This document shows, piece after piece, positions 37,191 through 45,881 of a stretch of 61,988 nt of DNA. Source of the stretch: Candidimonas sp. (GTDB lineage Bacteria; Pseudomonadota; Gammaproteobacteria; Burkholderiales; Burkholderiaceae_B); NCBI GenBank assembly GCA_004297945.1, contig SCRC01000094.1:1-61988 (forward strand), written 5' to 3'. The notes under the pieces were generated by a model. That model had not been told where the DNA came from. It did no database searches and saw nothing but the letters and a program-made list of their open reading frames with translations. The stretch's first letter is position 1. Each line of letters opens with the position of its first letter. A program made the position numbers and the translations under genes.

Positions 37191-38657
37191 CTACTCCTGA
37201 AAAGCATGTTGATTGACGCCTCTGCGCGGCACGGAAGCAGGCTCGGACGCAGGACTCGCACCCGCTGAACCGGGCTCGCGAACGCCCCATTGCGTACCTG
37301 CGCTGCCGTAAGGGTTCCAGCCACCCTGTGGCGCATCCAGGGCGGACGGCAAGGTTTGCAGCGCATGCACAGGCGTATTGATCAGTTCCTTATCCGGGAA
37401 TGCGCGATCAACAATGGCCCGACCCTGAGCCACCCGACGCGCCAAATCGGGATGGTCGGGCGACACCACAACAGGCGTCACGAATATCGCTAGTTCGGTT
37501 TCGTTATGTTGAAAGCGCCTGGACTTGAACAATGCGCCCACGACAGGAATATCGCCAAAACCCGGCACCTTGTCCGTGTTGCGTGCCTCTTCACGCGATA
37601 AAAAGCCGGCGAGCACCAGAGTCTGCCCAGAACGCACATTGAACTCGGTCGAGGCGCGCCGTGTTTTCAATGAGGGGCCGTTGGGAACCGATATGGATAA
37701 ATCAACCGAGCTGACCTCGACCTCAATGCGCGAGCGCACCGCCCCATTGCGTTCTATCTGCGGCGTAATCCGCAAGGACACGCCGTAGGGTTTGAACACG
37801 GTGTTGGCTTTTCCATTGGCGTCAACCGTTGAATAAGGCACCTCGCCGCCCGCCAGGAACTCGGCCGTGGCGCCGCTGCGCGCAAGCAACTGAGGCTGAG
37901 CCAGAACCACGGCAGAGCCCGTTTGCGCCAGCGCTTTGATCTGTGCCGACAAAACGGCATTGATGCCGAAATATCCGGCGGCCGCTCTGGCGGGGAAAGG
38001 CAGGTCGAGCAATGAATCGCCTGGCCGGGCATTGAATTTCCCCGAACCGCCATCCCAAGCCAGGCCGGCGTTCATACCGCCATCGCTGTTTGTATTCCAG
38101 CGCACGCCCAGTTCCCGCAGATGAGTACGCGGCACCTCCACGACTTGAACGTCCAGCAATACCATGCGGTCCCAGCCCACCTGGCTCGTGAAATCGAGCA
38201 ATTGCGGATAACGCTTGCCTAGCACCGCCACGCGCTCACGATCCGTATCGGATAAATCGTCTCCTTCCACTACCAGTTTGTCCCCCACTACCGATACACG
38301 CGCGTTGGGAATCCGTTCAAGCATATTGCGCAACTCTTTTTGGGTTTGGCGCGCCCCTTCAGGAGCAACGTCAATTTGGTACCGGTGCCGCTGCCCTCCC
38401 GAAGACCATATCTGCAACGTTGTCGAACCCTCGTGGCGAGCAAACACAATGACCTCTTTTTCTTCAGTCGTAACAGCGCTTAGCACATGACCGTCGCCCA
38501 CCGCCACGCGGGCCACGTCGGCCACGGACAATACCTTGACCTCGCCCACCTGCAAATGGAGCAAGATGTCGGTCCGCGCAAGGACGGAGGAAGAAACCGC
38601 CAGAAACGCCGCAAAAGATGTCAGCAGGCAGTGAAAGTTCAAGAATTCAATTCGCAT
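37191..38657 (-). CDS. rcpA: Flp/Tad outer-membrane secretin (RcpA/CpaC)
   Basis: A 488-residue secretin forming the outer-membrane pore for the pilus. The start at 38657 gives a signal peptide (LLTSFAAFLAVSSSVLA). A BON-like/pilus-formation domain follows (VGEVKVLSVADVARVAVGDG), then the secretin core (QVVEVPRTHLRELGVRW; VLAQPQLLARSGATAEFLAGG; SGQTLVLAGFLSREEARNTD; PVVGALFKSRRFQHNETEL). It sits three bases before tadA on the same strand. Confidence 0.9.
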   Translation of the reverse strand: MRIEFLNFHCLLTSFAAFLAVSSSVLARTDILLHLQVGEVKVLSVADVARVAVGDGHVLSAVTTEEKEVIVFARHEGSTTLQIWSSGGQRHRYQIDVAPEGARQTQKELRNMLERIPNARVSVVGDKLVVEGDDLSDTDRERVAVLGKRYPQLLDFTSQVGWDRMVLLDVQVVEVPRTHLRELGVRWNTNSDGGMNAGLAWDGGSGKFNARPGDSLLDLPFPARAAAGYFGINAVLSAQIKALAQTGSAVVLAQPQLLARSGATAEFLAGGEVPYSTVDANGKANTVFKPYGVSLRITPQIERNGAVRSRIEVEVSSVDLSISVPNGPSLKTRRASTEFNVRSGQTLVLAGFLSREEARNTDKVPGFGDIPVVGALFKSRRFQHNETELAIFVTPVVVSPDHPDLARRVAQGRAIVDRAFPDKELINTPVHALQTLPSALDAPQGGWNPYGSAGTQWGVREPGSAGASPASEPASVPRRGVNQHAFQE

Positions 38658-38705
38658 AATCGGCGCATCCAAACCGTGTATGTATTGAAAAGCCACCCCG
38701 GCGTT

Positions 38706-39650
38706 TCACGGCGAGCCTGCCAGACGTGGGGCGTCGTCGGACTCGGCCAGGCGGCGCATCCAGGCGCTGACCAGTTCAGGCGTATAGGGGAGATCGAAAA
38801 CGCCGTTGACCTGCGCCGGCTTGGAAGCTTGAGGGCGCAAGCCAGGTAATCCGCGCGCTGCCTGATTGCCATAAATGACAGGAACCTTCCTGGGAAGCGT
38901 GGTCACTGGCTTGTCGCTGACGCCCAGCAAGCTGGCGAGGTCTCCACGTACCGCCTTTTGATCGGGCCGACCGTCATGCGGGTGGCGCAACAAAGCAGTT
39001 ATAGACCCTCCCTGCCGAGCGGCAACCAGTTTTATGGCGTCTTCGGGCGACGTGTCCAGCGTAACGGTTGAATAGCCGCCAGCCCGGGCTGTGCCAGCTT
39101 CGGAGGCAATCTGGGTCGATTTCCCTGTTGCCAGAACCAGCACTCCTTGCAAAAGCGGCGCGGTGATGCGCCGGCGCTGATGCTCGAATGACACATACAG
39201 ATCGATCAGATCGCCGGGCTCGAGCAAGCCCGACACAGAGTTGATGGCATCAACGGGAATGGTGATGGCGCGCCTGCCATCTCCAAGCCGGGCTGAAAAA
39301 GGAGAGCCCTGAGGGCGCGCAGTATGCACCGCCAGAATCGGGTCTCCTGCGCGCAAAGGCGCCACCAGCACGCCACCAGCCAGCTCTTTGAACCGCTCAG
39401 GTGCCAGGCTATCGCTGGACGCCAGCGACGCAGGTAGCTGACGCACGGCAAAATGATCGGGTGTCAAACGAGTGCCTGATGGCATGTCATAGGCCGCCAC
39501 CACCCGCGCCACCATGGGAGTCTTGGCGTTGGCTTCGAGCTGGCGGACACGGTCTTGCAAATACTGACGCGCCGTCCAGGCGGCGCACACACCAGCCACC
39601 GCGGCAACACACAACAAGGCGATTGATCGATTCAACACGGGCAAGCGCAT
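38706..39650 (-). CDS. cpaB: Flp pilus assembly protein CpaB/RcpC
   Basis: A 314-residue periplasmic, membrane-anchored protein. One N-terminal span (RSIALLCVAAVAGVCAAWTA) is followed by an SAF domain (VVAAYDMPSGTRLTPDHFAV) and the CpaB/RcpC core (RRAITIPVDAINSVSGLLEPGD; YSTVTLDTSPEDAIKLVAA). The first protein in this family normally stabilises the secretin. Confidence 0.87.
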   Translation of the reverse strand: MRLPVLNRSIALLCVAAVAGVCAAWTARQYLQDRVRQLEANAKTPMVARVVAAYDMPSGTRLTPDHFAVRQLPASLASSDSLAPERFKELAGGVLVAPLRAGDPILAVHTARPQGSPFSARLGDGRRAITIPVDAINSVSGLLEPGDLIDLYVSFEHQRRRITAPLLQGVLVLATGKSTQIASEAGTARAGGYSTVTLDTSPEDAIKLVAARQGGSITALLRHPHDGRPDQKAVRGDLASLLGVSDKPVTTLPRKVPVIYGNQAARGLPGLRPQASKPAQVNGVFDLPYTPELVSAWMRRLAESDDAPRLAGSP

Positions 39651-39668
39651 GACCCTCTCCTTGCAAAA

Positions 39669-40403
39669 TTATTGAAAATGCTGCACAAATAAAGTGCTTG
39701 CCCCGGTTACCGAGGCAGACACCAGCACAAGGCGCTGGCGCCCCAAGCGCCAGATGCGACCAGCCAACGGCCGCTCGGCCGCAGACACGTCGCGCCAGCC
39801 CAGAGCCTGCAATCGCTCGCGCAATTGCGCGTTGAGCTCGTCGATCGGCCGAGCCACACGGTAAACTTGCTGCCGCAATGCTTGACCATCCAAAACGGAC
39901 TGCTGGCTAAAATACAGCTGTGCAGGTTGTGGCACCCAGCTCTCGGCCAGACCCAAACGACGCAATGACGCCCGGTTCAGATGATCACGGTTCAGGCTCA
40001 AGACCGACACAAACCCCTGGGCGCCTTCTTGCGCAGCGGCGATTTCCGCCACCCAGTGCGAGTCGAATTGATCTCCGGAGAGCATTATTTTCTGTTTCGA
40101 TGCCTGCGCCTTCTGGAACAACTTCGTATTGTGAGCGAGGGCCTGCGCGGCCTTGTCCAGGGAAGCCGCCACAGTGAATCGGCGCACGAAAACAGGCACT
40201 TCAAACAGCTTTAGTTCCTGCGGCCCCGACCACACAAACCCTGGCGCCTCAATCTGCAACATCTGCTCAAGGACCAAACTGTCGGCCACGGCCGACGCAG
40301 ACAACGGGCCAATTGCCATCAGCACACAAAGCACAAACCCCACGCAGGCGGCCCGCCAGGCACCCCAGTGTTCTCGCGGTCGCCATTCCGTATTAACGCT
40401 CAT
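39669..40403 (-). CDS. Uncharacterised exported protein of the Tad locus
   Basis: A 244-residue protein with an N-terminal signal or anchor (ACVGFVLCVLMAIGPLSAS). The mature part has no motif I recognise; it is mixed in character, with LFEVPVFVRRFTVAASLDKA and LRERLQALGWRDVSAAERP. It lies between tadE-like and cpaB genes and shares a base with the upstream stop (TGATG), so it belongs to the pilus operon. The position suggests a periplasmic accessory, perhaps in the place of RcpB or TadD, but no sequence link to them is visible. The start MSVNTEWRP at 40403 is chosen over an open frame to 40571. Confidence 0.7.
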   Translation of the reverse strand: MSVNTEWRPREHWGAWRAACVGFVLCVLMAIGPLSASAVADSLVLEQMLQIEAPGFVWSGPQELKLFEVPVFVRRFTVAASLDKAAQALAHNTKLFQKAQASKQKIMLSGDQFDSHWVAEIAAAQEGAQGFVSVLSLNRDHLNRASLRRLGLAESWVPQPAQLYFSQQSVLDGQALRQQVYRVARPIDELNAQLRERLQALGWRDVSAAERPLAGRIWRLGRQRLVLVSASVTGASTLFVQHFQ

Positions 40404-41191
40404 CACGGCCCCTCCTGATTGGTGTAAAGATGGCGCGCCGGCACAAACCCCACCCACGAGCTTAGCCAATCGAATTCCGGCGTGCCGCGATTCCAGGGCC
40501 GATCCAGCGCCTGTACAGCCGATTGAACCTGCCGCCCCAAACGATAAGAGTCGGCCGCATTGTCGCTCCACCCCAGGCCCGACTCGGCCACACGACGTTG
40601 CACCTCCTGATCGCCCGATGAATGGCCGGCGCCAACGAGAATAGCCGTATGGCGCGACAAGGCGGGATACCAGGAATCAAACTGACTTAAGCCCGTGTTA
40701 AGGCCACCTGCCTTGTGCAGCAAATGCCGCTCAGGCCTGTGCGGCGCCGCCAGAACCTGGGCACGGACAATTCCCGCATCTTCAAGTTGCCAGCCCCGCC
40801 TCAAGACCACTGCATCGGGCAGTGCTCCGCCTGCTTGAGCCACAACACCCAGTTTCTGATGGCGAGTCATCTGCAACGATACCTGGGCGGGATCCAGCAA
40901 GTGATGCCCGCCGCGATCCACCCATTGATGAGCCGCCCCGGAAAAATACCGGCGGCGAATATCCCCGACTGGCCTGAGCCCGACATGGCGGCCCAGGGAA
41001 AATGCCGCATACCGGCTAGCATGCTGGGCTTGCAAGGCGATATCTTGAAACCGCAACAGCCAGGCAATACCCACCCACAAAGACAACAGGACAAGCAACA
41101 CGACCAATGCTTCCACGGCCGCCTGGCCTTTTTGCAGGTAAGCCGAACAGCTCGGCAAAGGACTCGTGGCGCATGAGTATGGCGTGGTCAT
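40403..41191 (-). CDS. TadE-like pseudopilin family protein
   Basis: A 262-residue protein with a TadE-type N-terminus: QKGQAAVEALVVLLVLLSLW followed by a long periplasmic domain without recognised motifs. TadE/TadF proteins are minor pseudopilins processed by the prepilin peptidase. The start MTTPYSCATS at 41191 overlaps the tadG-like stop by four bases (ATGA). Confidence 0.72.
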   Translation of the reverse strand: MTTPYSCATSPLPSCSAYLQKGQAAVEALVVLLVLLSLWVGIAWLLRFQDIALQAQHASRYAAFSLGRHVGLRPVGDIRRRYFSGAAHQWVDRGGHHLLDPAQVSLQMTRHQKLGVVAQAGGALPDAVVLRRGWQLEDAGIVRAQVLAAPHRPERHLLHKAGGLNTGLSQFDSWYPALSRHTAILVGAGHSSGDQEVQRRVAESGLGWSDNAADSYRLGRQVQSAVQALDRPWNRGTPEFDWLSSWVGFVPARHLYTNQEGP

Positions 41192-42540
41192 GACCGACCT
41201 TCGGCGTTTGCACTGGACGGCCCAGGCGTAGCAAGCCTGGCCTGCCAATAAGGATGAAACAGGTTCTGGGCTTCGTGGCGGCCGTCAGCGCGCGGCTCTG
41301 GGCGCTCAAAAAATGTTTCAGCCGCGCTTCGGCTACTCAATACGACACCCTCAGGACCTGGATAACGCAGGGCAACGGTAAACCGCAAGCCAGACGTATC
41401 GGCACCTTCCCGTGTATCGAAATAGCCGGGAAGGCCCCCGCCCTGCCAGCGTTGTCTGTTCGCCGCCGCACGTGAATTAGCCAAAGGATTGGCGTCGCCG
41501 AAATGTATATCCCAGTTGGTGGCGTCTCGCACCCATCGCCAAAAATCCTGTGCGGCAAAATCGTCGGGGGGATCATCAACATGAGGCGCACCAACGCTCT
41601 GGGAGGCCGCAGTCGGTATCCAGCCCCACGCCATCGGATACTCGCGGTAGTAGCAGCCTATCCAGCGATTGGAGCGCAAGGCGTGAAAGGATTGAGTATC
41701 GATGGACTGCCATCTTCCGTACGCATCAAGCTCGGTATTGCCACGGCGCCGCAATTCGTGACGCAGCATGGGACAACGCGCATCAACCACCCACGGATTG
41801 TGCGCTGTATGGTTACGCGGCCCCAGAAAGGCGTACAAGCCCGCGATTTCCTGAATAAAGGAGGGTAATTCCTGCCGCCCGGAATACGCCTGCACATAGC
41901 CAGGCCAGGTATCCTCGGTGATGGATAAATCGAAGGCGGACTTTGCATAGTCGGGGTAATTCTCCCTCAACACGGCCTGCATGGCCGCCAGGCGTGCATC
42001 AGGCAAACCCGCCACCACCTCTTGCTGGACTGAACGGAAAACGTCCTGGATGACATGATCGTGCGCCGCATAAGCCTGCGCCAGCTCGCCGTCAGTGCGG
42101 GCCATGGCATCCATGGCGCCGGCGCCACGCGCGGCCAGATATGCAGCGCCCTGCTCAGGCCCAAACAACAAGCCTATCAGATAGGCAGGAGGATTACCCG
42201 ACACCAGTTGCCTGGATTCAGTGCCCCCAAAGGCCGCCCACGAACCCAGCGTAACCAGATGCGCCATCGCCACCTGATGGCCAATTTGAGCGCGATTGAT
42301 ATAGGCGAGCATATTCAGCGCCCTGGCTTGAATCAACGCACCACTGTAGGCCGTTGCGTCCAGCGCATGCAATTGCCTGGCTTTGGCGGCCGCCACTTGG
42401 CCGGTAAAGAAATAGCGTATCAATACCACGGCCGCCACAGCTGCAAGCAACATGCCAAATACCAGGGCCTGCCCGCTCTGGGTGCTTGCATGCCCAATGA
42501 GCCCACAAGACTGCGGCGCAGGCTTTGAAATAATAGTCAT
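41188..42540 (-). CDS. TadG-like membrane-anchored pilus protein
   Basis: A 450-residue protein with an N-terminal TadG/TadE-type anchor (SGQALVFGMLLAAVAAVVLI) followed by the sequence ALDATAYSGALIQARALNML, typical of the TadG-related N-terminal domain. The large remaining periplasmic part is Trp/Tyr/Arg-rich and unrecognised. It overlaps the pilin gene upstream and the tadE-like gene downstream by four bases each. Confidence 0.72.
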   Translation of the reverse strand: MTIISKPAPQSCGLIGHASTQSGQALVFGMLLAAVAAVVLIRYFFTGQVAAAKARQLHALDATAYSGALIQARALNMLAYINRAQIGHQVAMAHLVTLGSWAAFGGTESRQLVSGNPPAYLIGLLFGPEQGAAYLAARGAGAMDAMARTDGELAQAYAAHDHVIQDVFRSVQQEVVAGLPDARLAAMQAVLRENYPDYAKSAFDLSITEDTWPGYVQAYSGRQELPSFIQEIAGLYAFLGPRNHTAHNPWVVDARCPMLRHELRRRGNTELDAYGRWQSIDTQSFHALRSNRWIGCYYREYPMAWGWIPTAASQSVGAPHVDDPPDDFAAQDFWRWVRDATNWDIHFGDANPLANSRAAANRQRWQGGGLPGYFDTREGADTSGLRFTVALRYPGPEGVVLSSRSAAETFFERPEPRADGRHEAQNLFHPYWQARLATPGPSSANAEGRS

Positions 42541-42803
42541 TGGCTTGCCGCCGCGTTTCCGGTAAACGACTTCAGGGTTTTGGCGGCTGTTTGCGCCGCA
42601 GCGGCTTCGGCCGCAGACTGTGCCATGCGCGACTGCTCAGAACCATCTTCGCCCGCCAGCTCCTTGGCCATGGCGGCTGTTTGTGAGCGCACCACTTGAC
42701 CAAAAAGCTGATAAACCGCTATAGCGGCAACTGCCACCAGGGCCACGACAATAATGTATTCAGTCATGCCTTGGCCGCGTTGCCTGATGCGTGGATGTCT
42801 CAT
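42537..42803 (-). CDS. flp: Flp-type pilin / pseudopilin
   Basis: An 88-residue small prepilin. The basic leader [10 protein letters not shown] is followed by [20 protein letters not shown]; cleavage after the first Gly of RGQG would place Glu at +5 and Tyr at +6, the Flp signature. The C-terminal half is Ala-rich and longer than in the smallest Flp pilins (about 50-70 residues). It is the first gene of the operon; the frame is open upstream to 42896 but lacks a plausible start. Confidence 0.78.
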   Translation of the reverse strand: MRHPRIRQRGQGMTEYIIVVALVAVAAIAVYQLFGQVVRSQTAAMAKELAGEDGSEQSRMAQSAAEAAAAQTAAKTLKSFTGNAAASQ

Positions 42804-42987
42804 CGCCGTTCCCTTGTTCAAGGTGTGGGCTACAGTGTGCAGCGCGCTTGCCTGCCAAACAATTCGGACATGCCGAGTTGGGCAAAATAGCGGCAAGAAA
42901 CTGCTTGAAGTCTATAATATATGGGAGATCGTGCTGGATTCGGTTCTATTCCCGACAATCAACCCAGCACCCGCGGGAGACTGTCTC

Positions 42988-44238
42988 ATGCTTAGCCGTA
43001 ACGACTGTATTCAGATGGACCAGGTCGATGATCTGACCGATCTTAAAAATGAATTTGCCCTGCCCGACAACGTGATTTACCTGGATGGCAATTCGCTGGG
43101 CGCGCGCCCCAAAGCCGCCCTCGCGCGGGCGCAGGAAGTCGTGACCCAAGAATGGGGCGTCGATTTGATTCGCAGCTGGAACAAGGCCGGCTGGTTTGAC
43201 TTGCCCTCGCGCCTGGGCGACCAATTGGCGCCGCTGATAGGCGCCGGGCACGGCGAAGTCGTAGTGACGGATTCCACCTCGATCAATCTGTTCAAGGCGT
43301 TGGCCGCCGCCCTGCAAATGCAGGCCGGTGCGGCGCAGACAGCGTCACGTCGGGTCATCGTGACCGAGCGCAGCAACTTCCCCACCGATGTGTATATTGC
43401 GCAAGGCTTAAGCCGGTGGCTGGATCGCGGCTATCAGCTGCGTCTGGTGGATGCCCCCGAAGATCTGCACGCCGCCATCGATCAGGACGTCGCCGTCGTA
43501 ATGCTGACGCATGTGAATTATCGAAGTGGCTATTTGCTGGACATGAAGGCCATGTCGGCGCATGCGCATGCTCAGGGCGCAATGACAATCTGGGATCTGG
43601 CCCATTCAGCGGGCGCCGTACCCGTAGCCTTGAACGATGCCAATGCCGATTTCGCGGTAGGCTGCACCTACAAATACCTAAACGGCGGCCCTGGCGCGCC
43701 CGCTTTTATCTGGGTCGCGCCCAAACATCAAACACGATTTTCGCATCCGCTTTCCGGTTGGTGGGGCCATGCGACGCCATTCACCATGGACCCGCGCTTT
43801 ACGCCAGACCTGGGCATACGCCGCGCCCTGTGTGGCACCCAGCCCATCGTGTCGCTGGCCATGGTCCAGGCCGGCCTGGATGTGTTCGCCAAGACCAGTA
43901 TCGAGGCGCTGCGTTTTAAATCGCTGGCGCTAAGCGATTTGTTCATCAAACTGGTGGAAGCGCGCTGCGCCGCGCATCCACTCACATTGGTCACGCCGCG
44001 CAATCATGCGCAACGCGGCAGCCATGTCAGCATCACGCACCCACAAGGCTATGCCGTCATGCAAGCCCTGATTGCGCGCGGCGTAATCGGCGACTACCGC
44101 GAACCCGAAATCATGCGTTTCGGGCTGACGCCTTTATATCTGGGCTTTACCGATGTCTGGGATGCCGTCGAGGTGCTACGAGACATCCTGGACAGACACG
44201 ATTTCGACGCACATCAATTGCGTGATGCCGTGACGTAG
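42988..44238 (+). CDS. kynU: Kynureninase
   Basis: A 416-residue PLP enzyme that cleaves kynurenine to anthranilate and alanine in tryptophan breakdown. Motifs: [61 protein letters not shown] with the PLP lysine, and GWWGHATPF. The ATG at 42988 follows GGGAGA; the frame is open upstream to 42754 over the divergent pilin gene. A perfect TATAAT lies at 42913-42918, but no clear -35 is present. The TAG stop is part of a REP element. kynA and kynB are not adjacent. Confidence 0.93.
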   Translation: MLSRNDCIQMDQVDDLTDLKNEFALPDNVIYLDGNSLGARPKAALARAQEVVTQEWGVDLIRSWNKAGWFDLPSRLGDQLAPLIGAGHGEVVVTDSTSINLFKALAAALQMQAGAAQTASRRVIVTERSNFPTDVYIAQGLSRWLDRGYQLRLVDAPEDLHAAIDQDVAVVMLTHVNYRSGYLLDMKAMSAHAHAQGAMTIWDLAHSAGAVPVALNDANADFAVGCTYKYLNGGPGAPAFIWVAPKHQTRFSHPLSGWWGHATPFTMDPRFTPDLGIRRALCGTQPIVSLAMVQAGLDVFAKTSIEALRFKSLALSDLFIKLVEARCAAHPLTLVTPRNHAQRGSHVSITHPQGYAVMQALIARGVIGDYREPEIMRFGLTPLYLGFTDVWDAVEVLRDILDRHDFDAHQLRDAVT

Positions 44239-44322
44239 TGGCAGCCCTTGTCGCTGCCATCACCGTTCTATAAATACCGCCTCGATTATCAACGATTTGG
44301 CAGCCACGAGGGCTGCCACTAC
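44235..44322. repeat. REP pair at the 3' end of kynU
   Basis: Copies at 44235-44258 (GTAG head, GGCAGCCC arm) and 44299-44322 (tail CACTAC) in opposite orientation, with the GTAG ends facing outward. The kynU stop codon TAG (44236-44238) is formed by the GTAG head of the first copy. Confidence 0.85.
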
Positions 44323-44398
44323 ATCAACGACGGGTATGTCTATTAACGGCGCGTACGATTTTGATTAGCGACGGTCAGGTTTCTGGGCACCCAAACGT

Positions 44399-44530
44399 TT
44401 ATTTAACCGAGTTGCTGATGGCGTGACCTGCGTTGGTAATGTCCTGCCCGGCGCCCTCTACCGTGTTGGTACAAGCCGACAGGCCTATGCAGGCTAGAAC
44501 CAATAATGATAATAGAGCCTTGAAACGCAT
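44399..44530 (-). CDS. Entericidin A/B family small lipoprotein
   Basis: A 43-residue lipoprotein: MRFKALLSLLVLACIGLSAC gives a lipobox LSAC with the lipidated Cys at 20, followed by TNTVEGAGQDITNAGHAISN, the entericidin pattern. AAGGAG lies six bases upstream of the ATG at 44530; another ATG immediately before (44533) is too close to it. Entericidins are stress-linked small envelope lipoproteins. The upstream neighbour is the FAH gene. Confidence 0.85.
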   Translation of the reverse strand: MRFKALLSLLVLACIGLSACTNTVEGAGQDITNAGHAISNSVK

Positions 44531-44553
44531 CATTGTCTCCTTGAAAAAGTTCG

Positions 44554-45249
44554 TTATTTAACCACCACGCGAAGCTCGCCCAAGCCGGCAATTGCGCCTA
44601 GCATCGTATCACCCGCCACAACCGGCCCGACACCTTCAGGAGTACCGGTAAAGATAATGTCGCCCGCCTTGAGCTCAAACAACCCCGAGAGATAGGCAAT
44701 CGACTCGGCGACATTCCAGATCATTGAAGACAGATCGCTGGACTGTTTGCTTGCGCCATTGACAGCGAGGGATATAGCGCCTTTCGCCAAGGTGCCTACC
44801 TTGCTGCGAGGATGCAGGGGGCCAATGGGCGCTGAATAATCGAAACCCTTGCCAACCTCCCACGGCCGCCCCAGCTTCTTGGCTTCGCCTTGCAGATCGC
44901 GACGCGTCATGTCCAGGCCTATGGCATAACCCCAAACGCAATTGGCCGCAGCCTCGACGGACAAATCGCGCCCACCCTTATCCAGTGCCACGACCAGTTC
45001 GATTTCGTAATGCAGATTCGACGTCTTGGAGGGATAAGGCATGGAACCTGTCTGGCCGTCGGCCACACACAAGAGCGCATCGGCTGGTTTGCAAAAGAAA
45101 AATGGGTCTTCACGGCCGGTAAAACCCATTTCTTTGGCATGCTCGGCATAGTTGCGGCCCACGCAATACACGCGGCGCACGGGAAATTGCGAGGCCGACC
45201 CCGTCACGGGAATAGCCGCCACAGGCTGGGCGGGAATGATGTAATCCAT
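44554..45249 (-). CDS. Fumarylacetoacetate hydrolase family protein
   Basis: A 231-residue hydrolase of the FAH fold, close in pattern to fumarylpyruvate/acylpyruvate hydrolases. Motifs: YCVGRNYAEHAKEMG, metal-binding HYEIELVVALDKGG and GYAIGLDMTRRDLQ, and DIIFTGTPEGVGPV. Acts in the cytoplasm on acylpyruvates from aromatic degradation; the exact substrate is not determined here. Confidence 0.88.
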   Translation of the reverse strand: MDYIIPAQPVAAIPVTGSASQFPVRRVYCVGRNYAEHAKEMGFTGREDPFFFCKPADALLCVADGQTGSMPYPSKTSNLHYEIELVVALDKGGRDLSVEAAANCVWGYAIGLDMTRRDLQGEAKKLGRPWEVGKGFDYSAPIGPLHPRSKVGTLAKGAISLAVNGASKQSSDLSSMIWNVAESIAYLSGLFELKAGDIIFTGTPEGVGPVVAGDTMLGAIAGLGELRVVVK

Positions 45250-45318
45250 ATTTACTCTTGAACGTTTTAATTATCGGGCCAAACAGCAAGCCTCAAGGCG
45301 CGAGCGCCAGCCCGAGGC

Positions 45319-45855
45319 CTATTTAGCGCCTTTGGCGTAACGAGCCGCCGCATCGACGATTTCTTTGTGTGCCGCCTCGGGGCCCTCCCAACCTTTGACC
45401 TTGACCCATTTGCCTTTCTCAAGCTCTTTATAGTGCTCGAAAAAATGCTTGATGCGCGCCAGGTCTTCGGCGGGCAGATCGTCGGGCTTCTGAATATGAC
45501 GATACGCGGGGTATAGCTTTTCAACCGGCACCGCCAACAGTTTGGCGTCGCCCCCTGCCTCATCGTCCATTTGCAAAACGCCAATGGCGCGGCTGCGCAC
45601 GACCGCGCCGATCTGGATCGGAAACGGCGCCATGACCAGCACGTCGACAGGATCGCCATCGTCGGAAATGGTGTCGGGGATATAGCCGTAATTGCACGGA
45701 TAATGCATGGCCGTAAGCATAAAGCGGTCGACGAATATAGCGCCAGACGCCTTATCCACTTCGTATTTGACAGGATCTGCATTGGCAGGAATTTCGATAA
45801 TCACATTGAATTCATGCGGCAAGTTACTGCCCGCCGGCACTCGATCTAGACTCAT
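45319..45855 (-). CDS. ppa: Inorganic pyrophosphatase
   Basis: A 178-residue family I soluble pyrophosphatase. Motifs: [15 protein letters not shown], the metal site [13 protein letters not shown] and [17 protein letters not shown]. It follows the heme genes on the same strand, the usual arrangement. Confidence 0.95.
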   Translation of the reverse strand: MSLDRVPAGSNLPHEFNVIIEIPANADPVKYEVDKASGAIFVDRFMLTAMHYPCNYGYIPDTISDDGDPVDVLVMAPFPIQIGAVVRSRAIGVLQMDDEAGGDAKLLAVPVEKLYPAYRHIQKPDDLPAEDLARIKHFFEHYKELEKGKWVKVKGWEGPEAAHKEIVDAAARYAKGAK

Positions 45856-45881
45856 TCTTTAGCCTTGAAATAAATAAAAAA

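Noticed and set aside
42754-42987. Upstream extension of kynU
   Set aside because: It overlaps the divergent pilin gene and the promoter region; kynureninase similarity starts after 42988.
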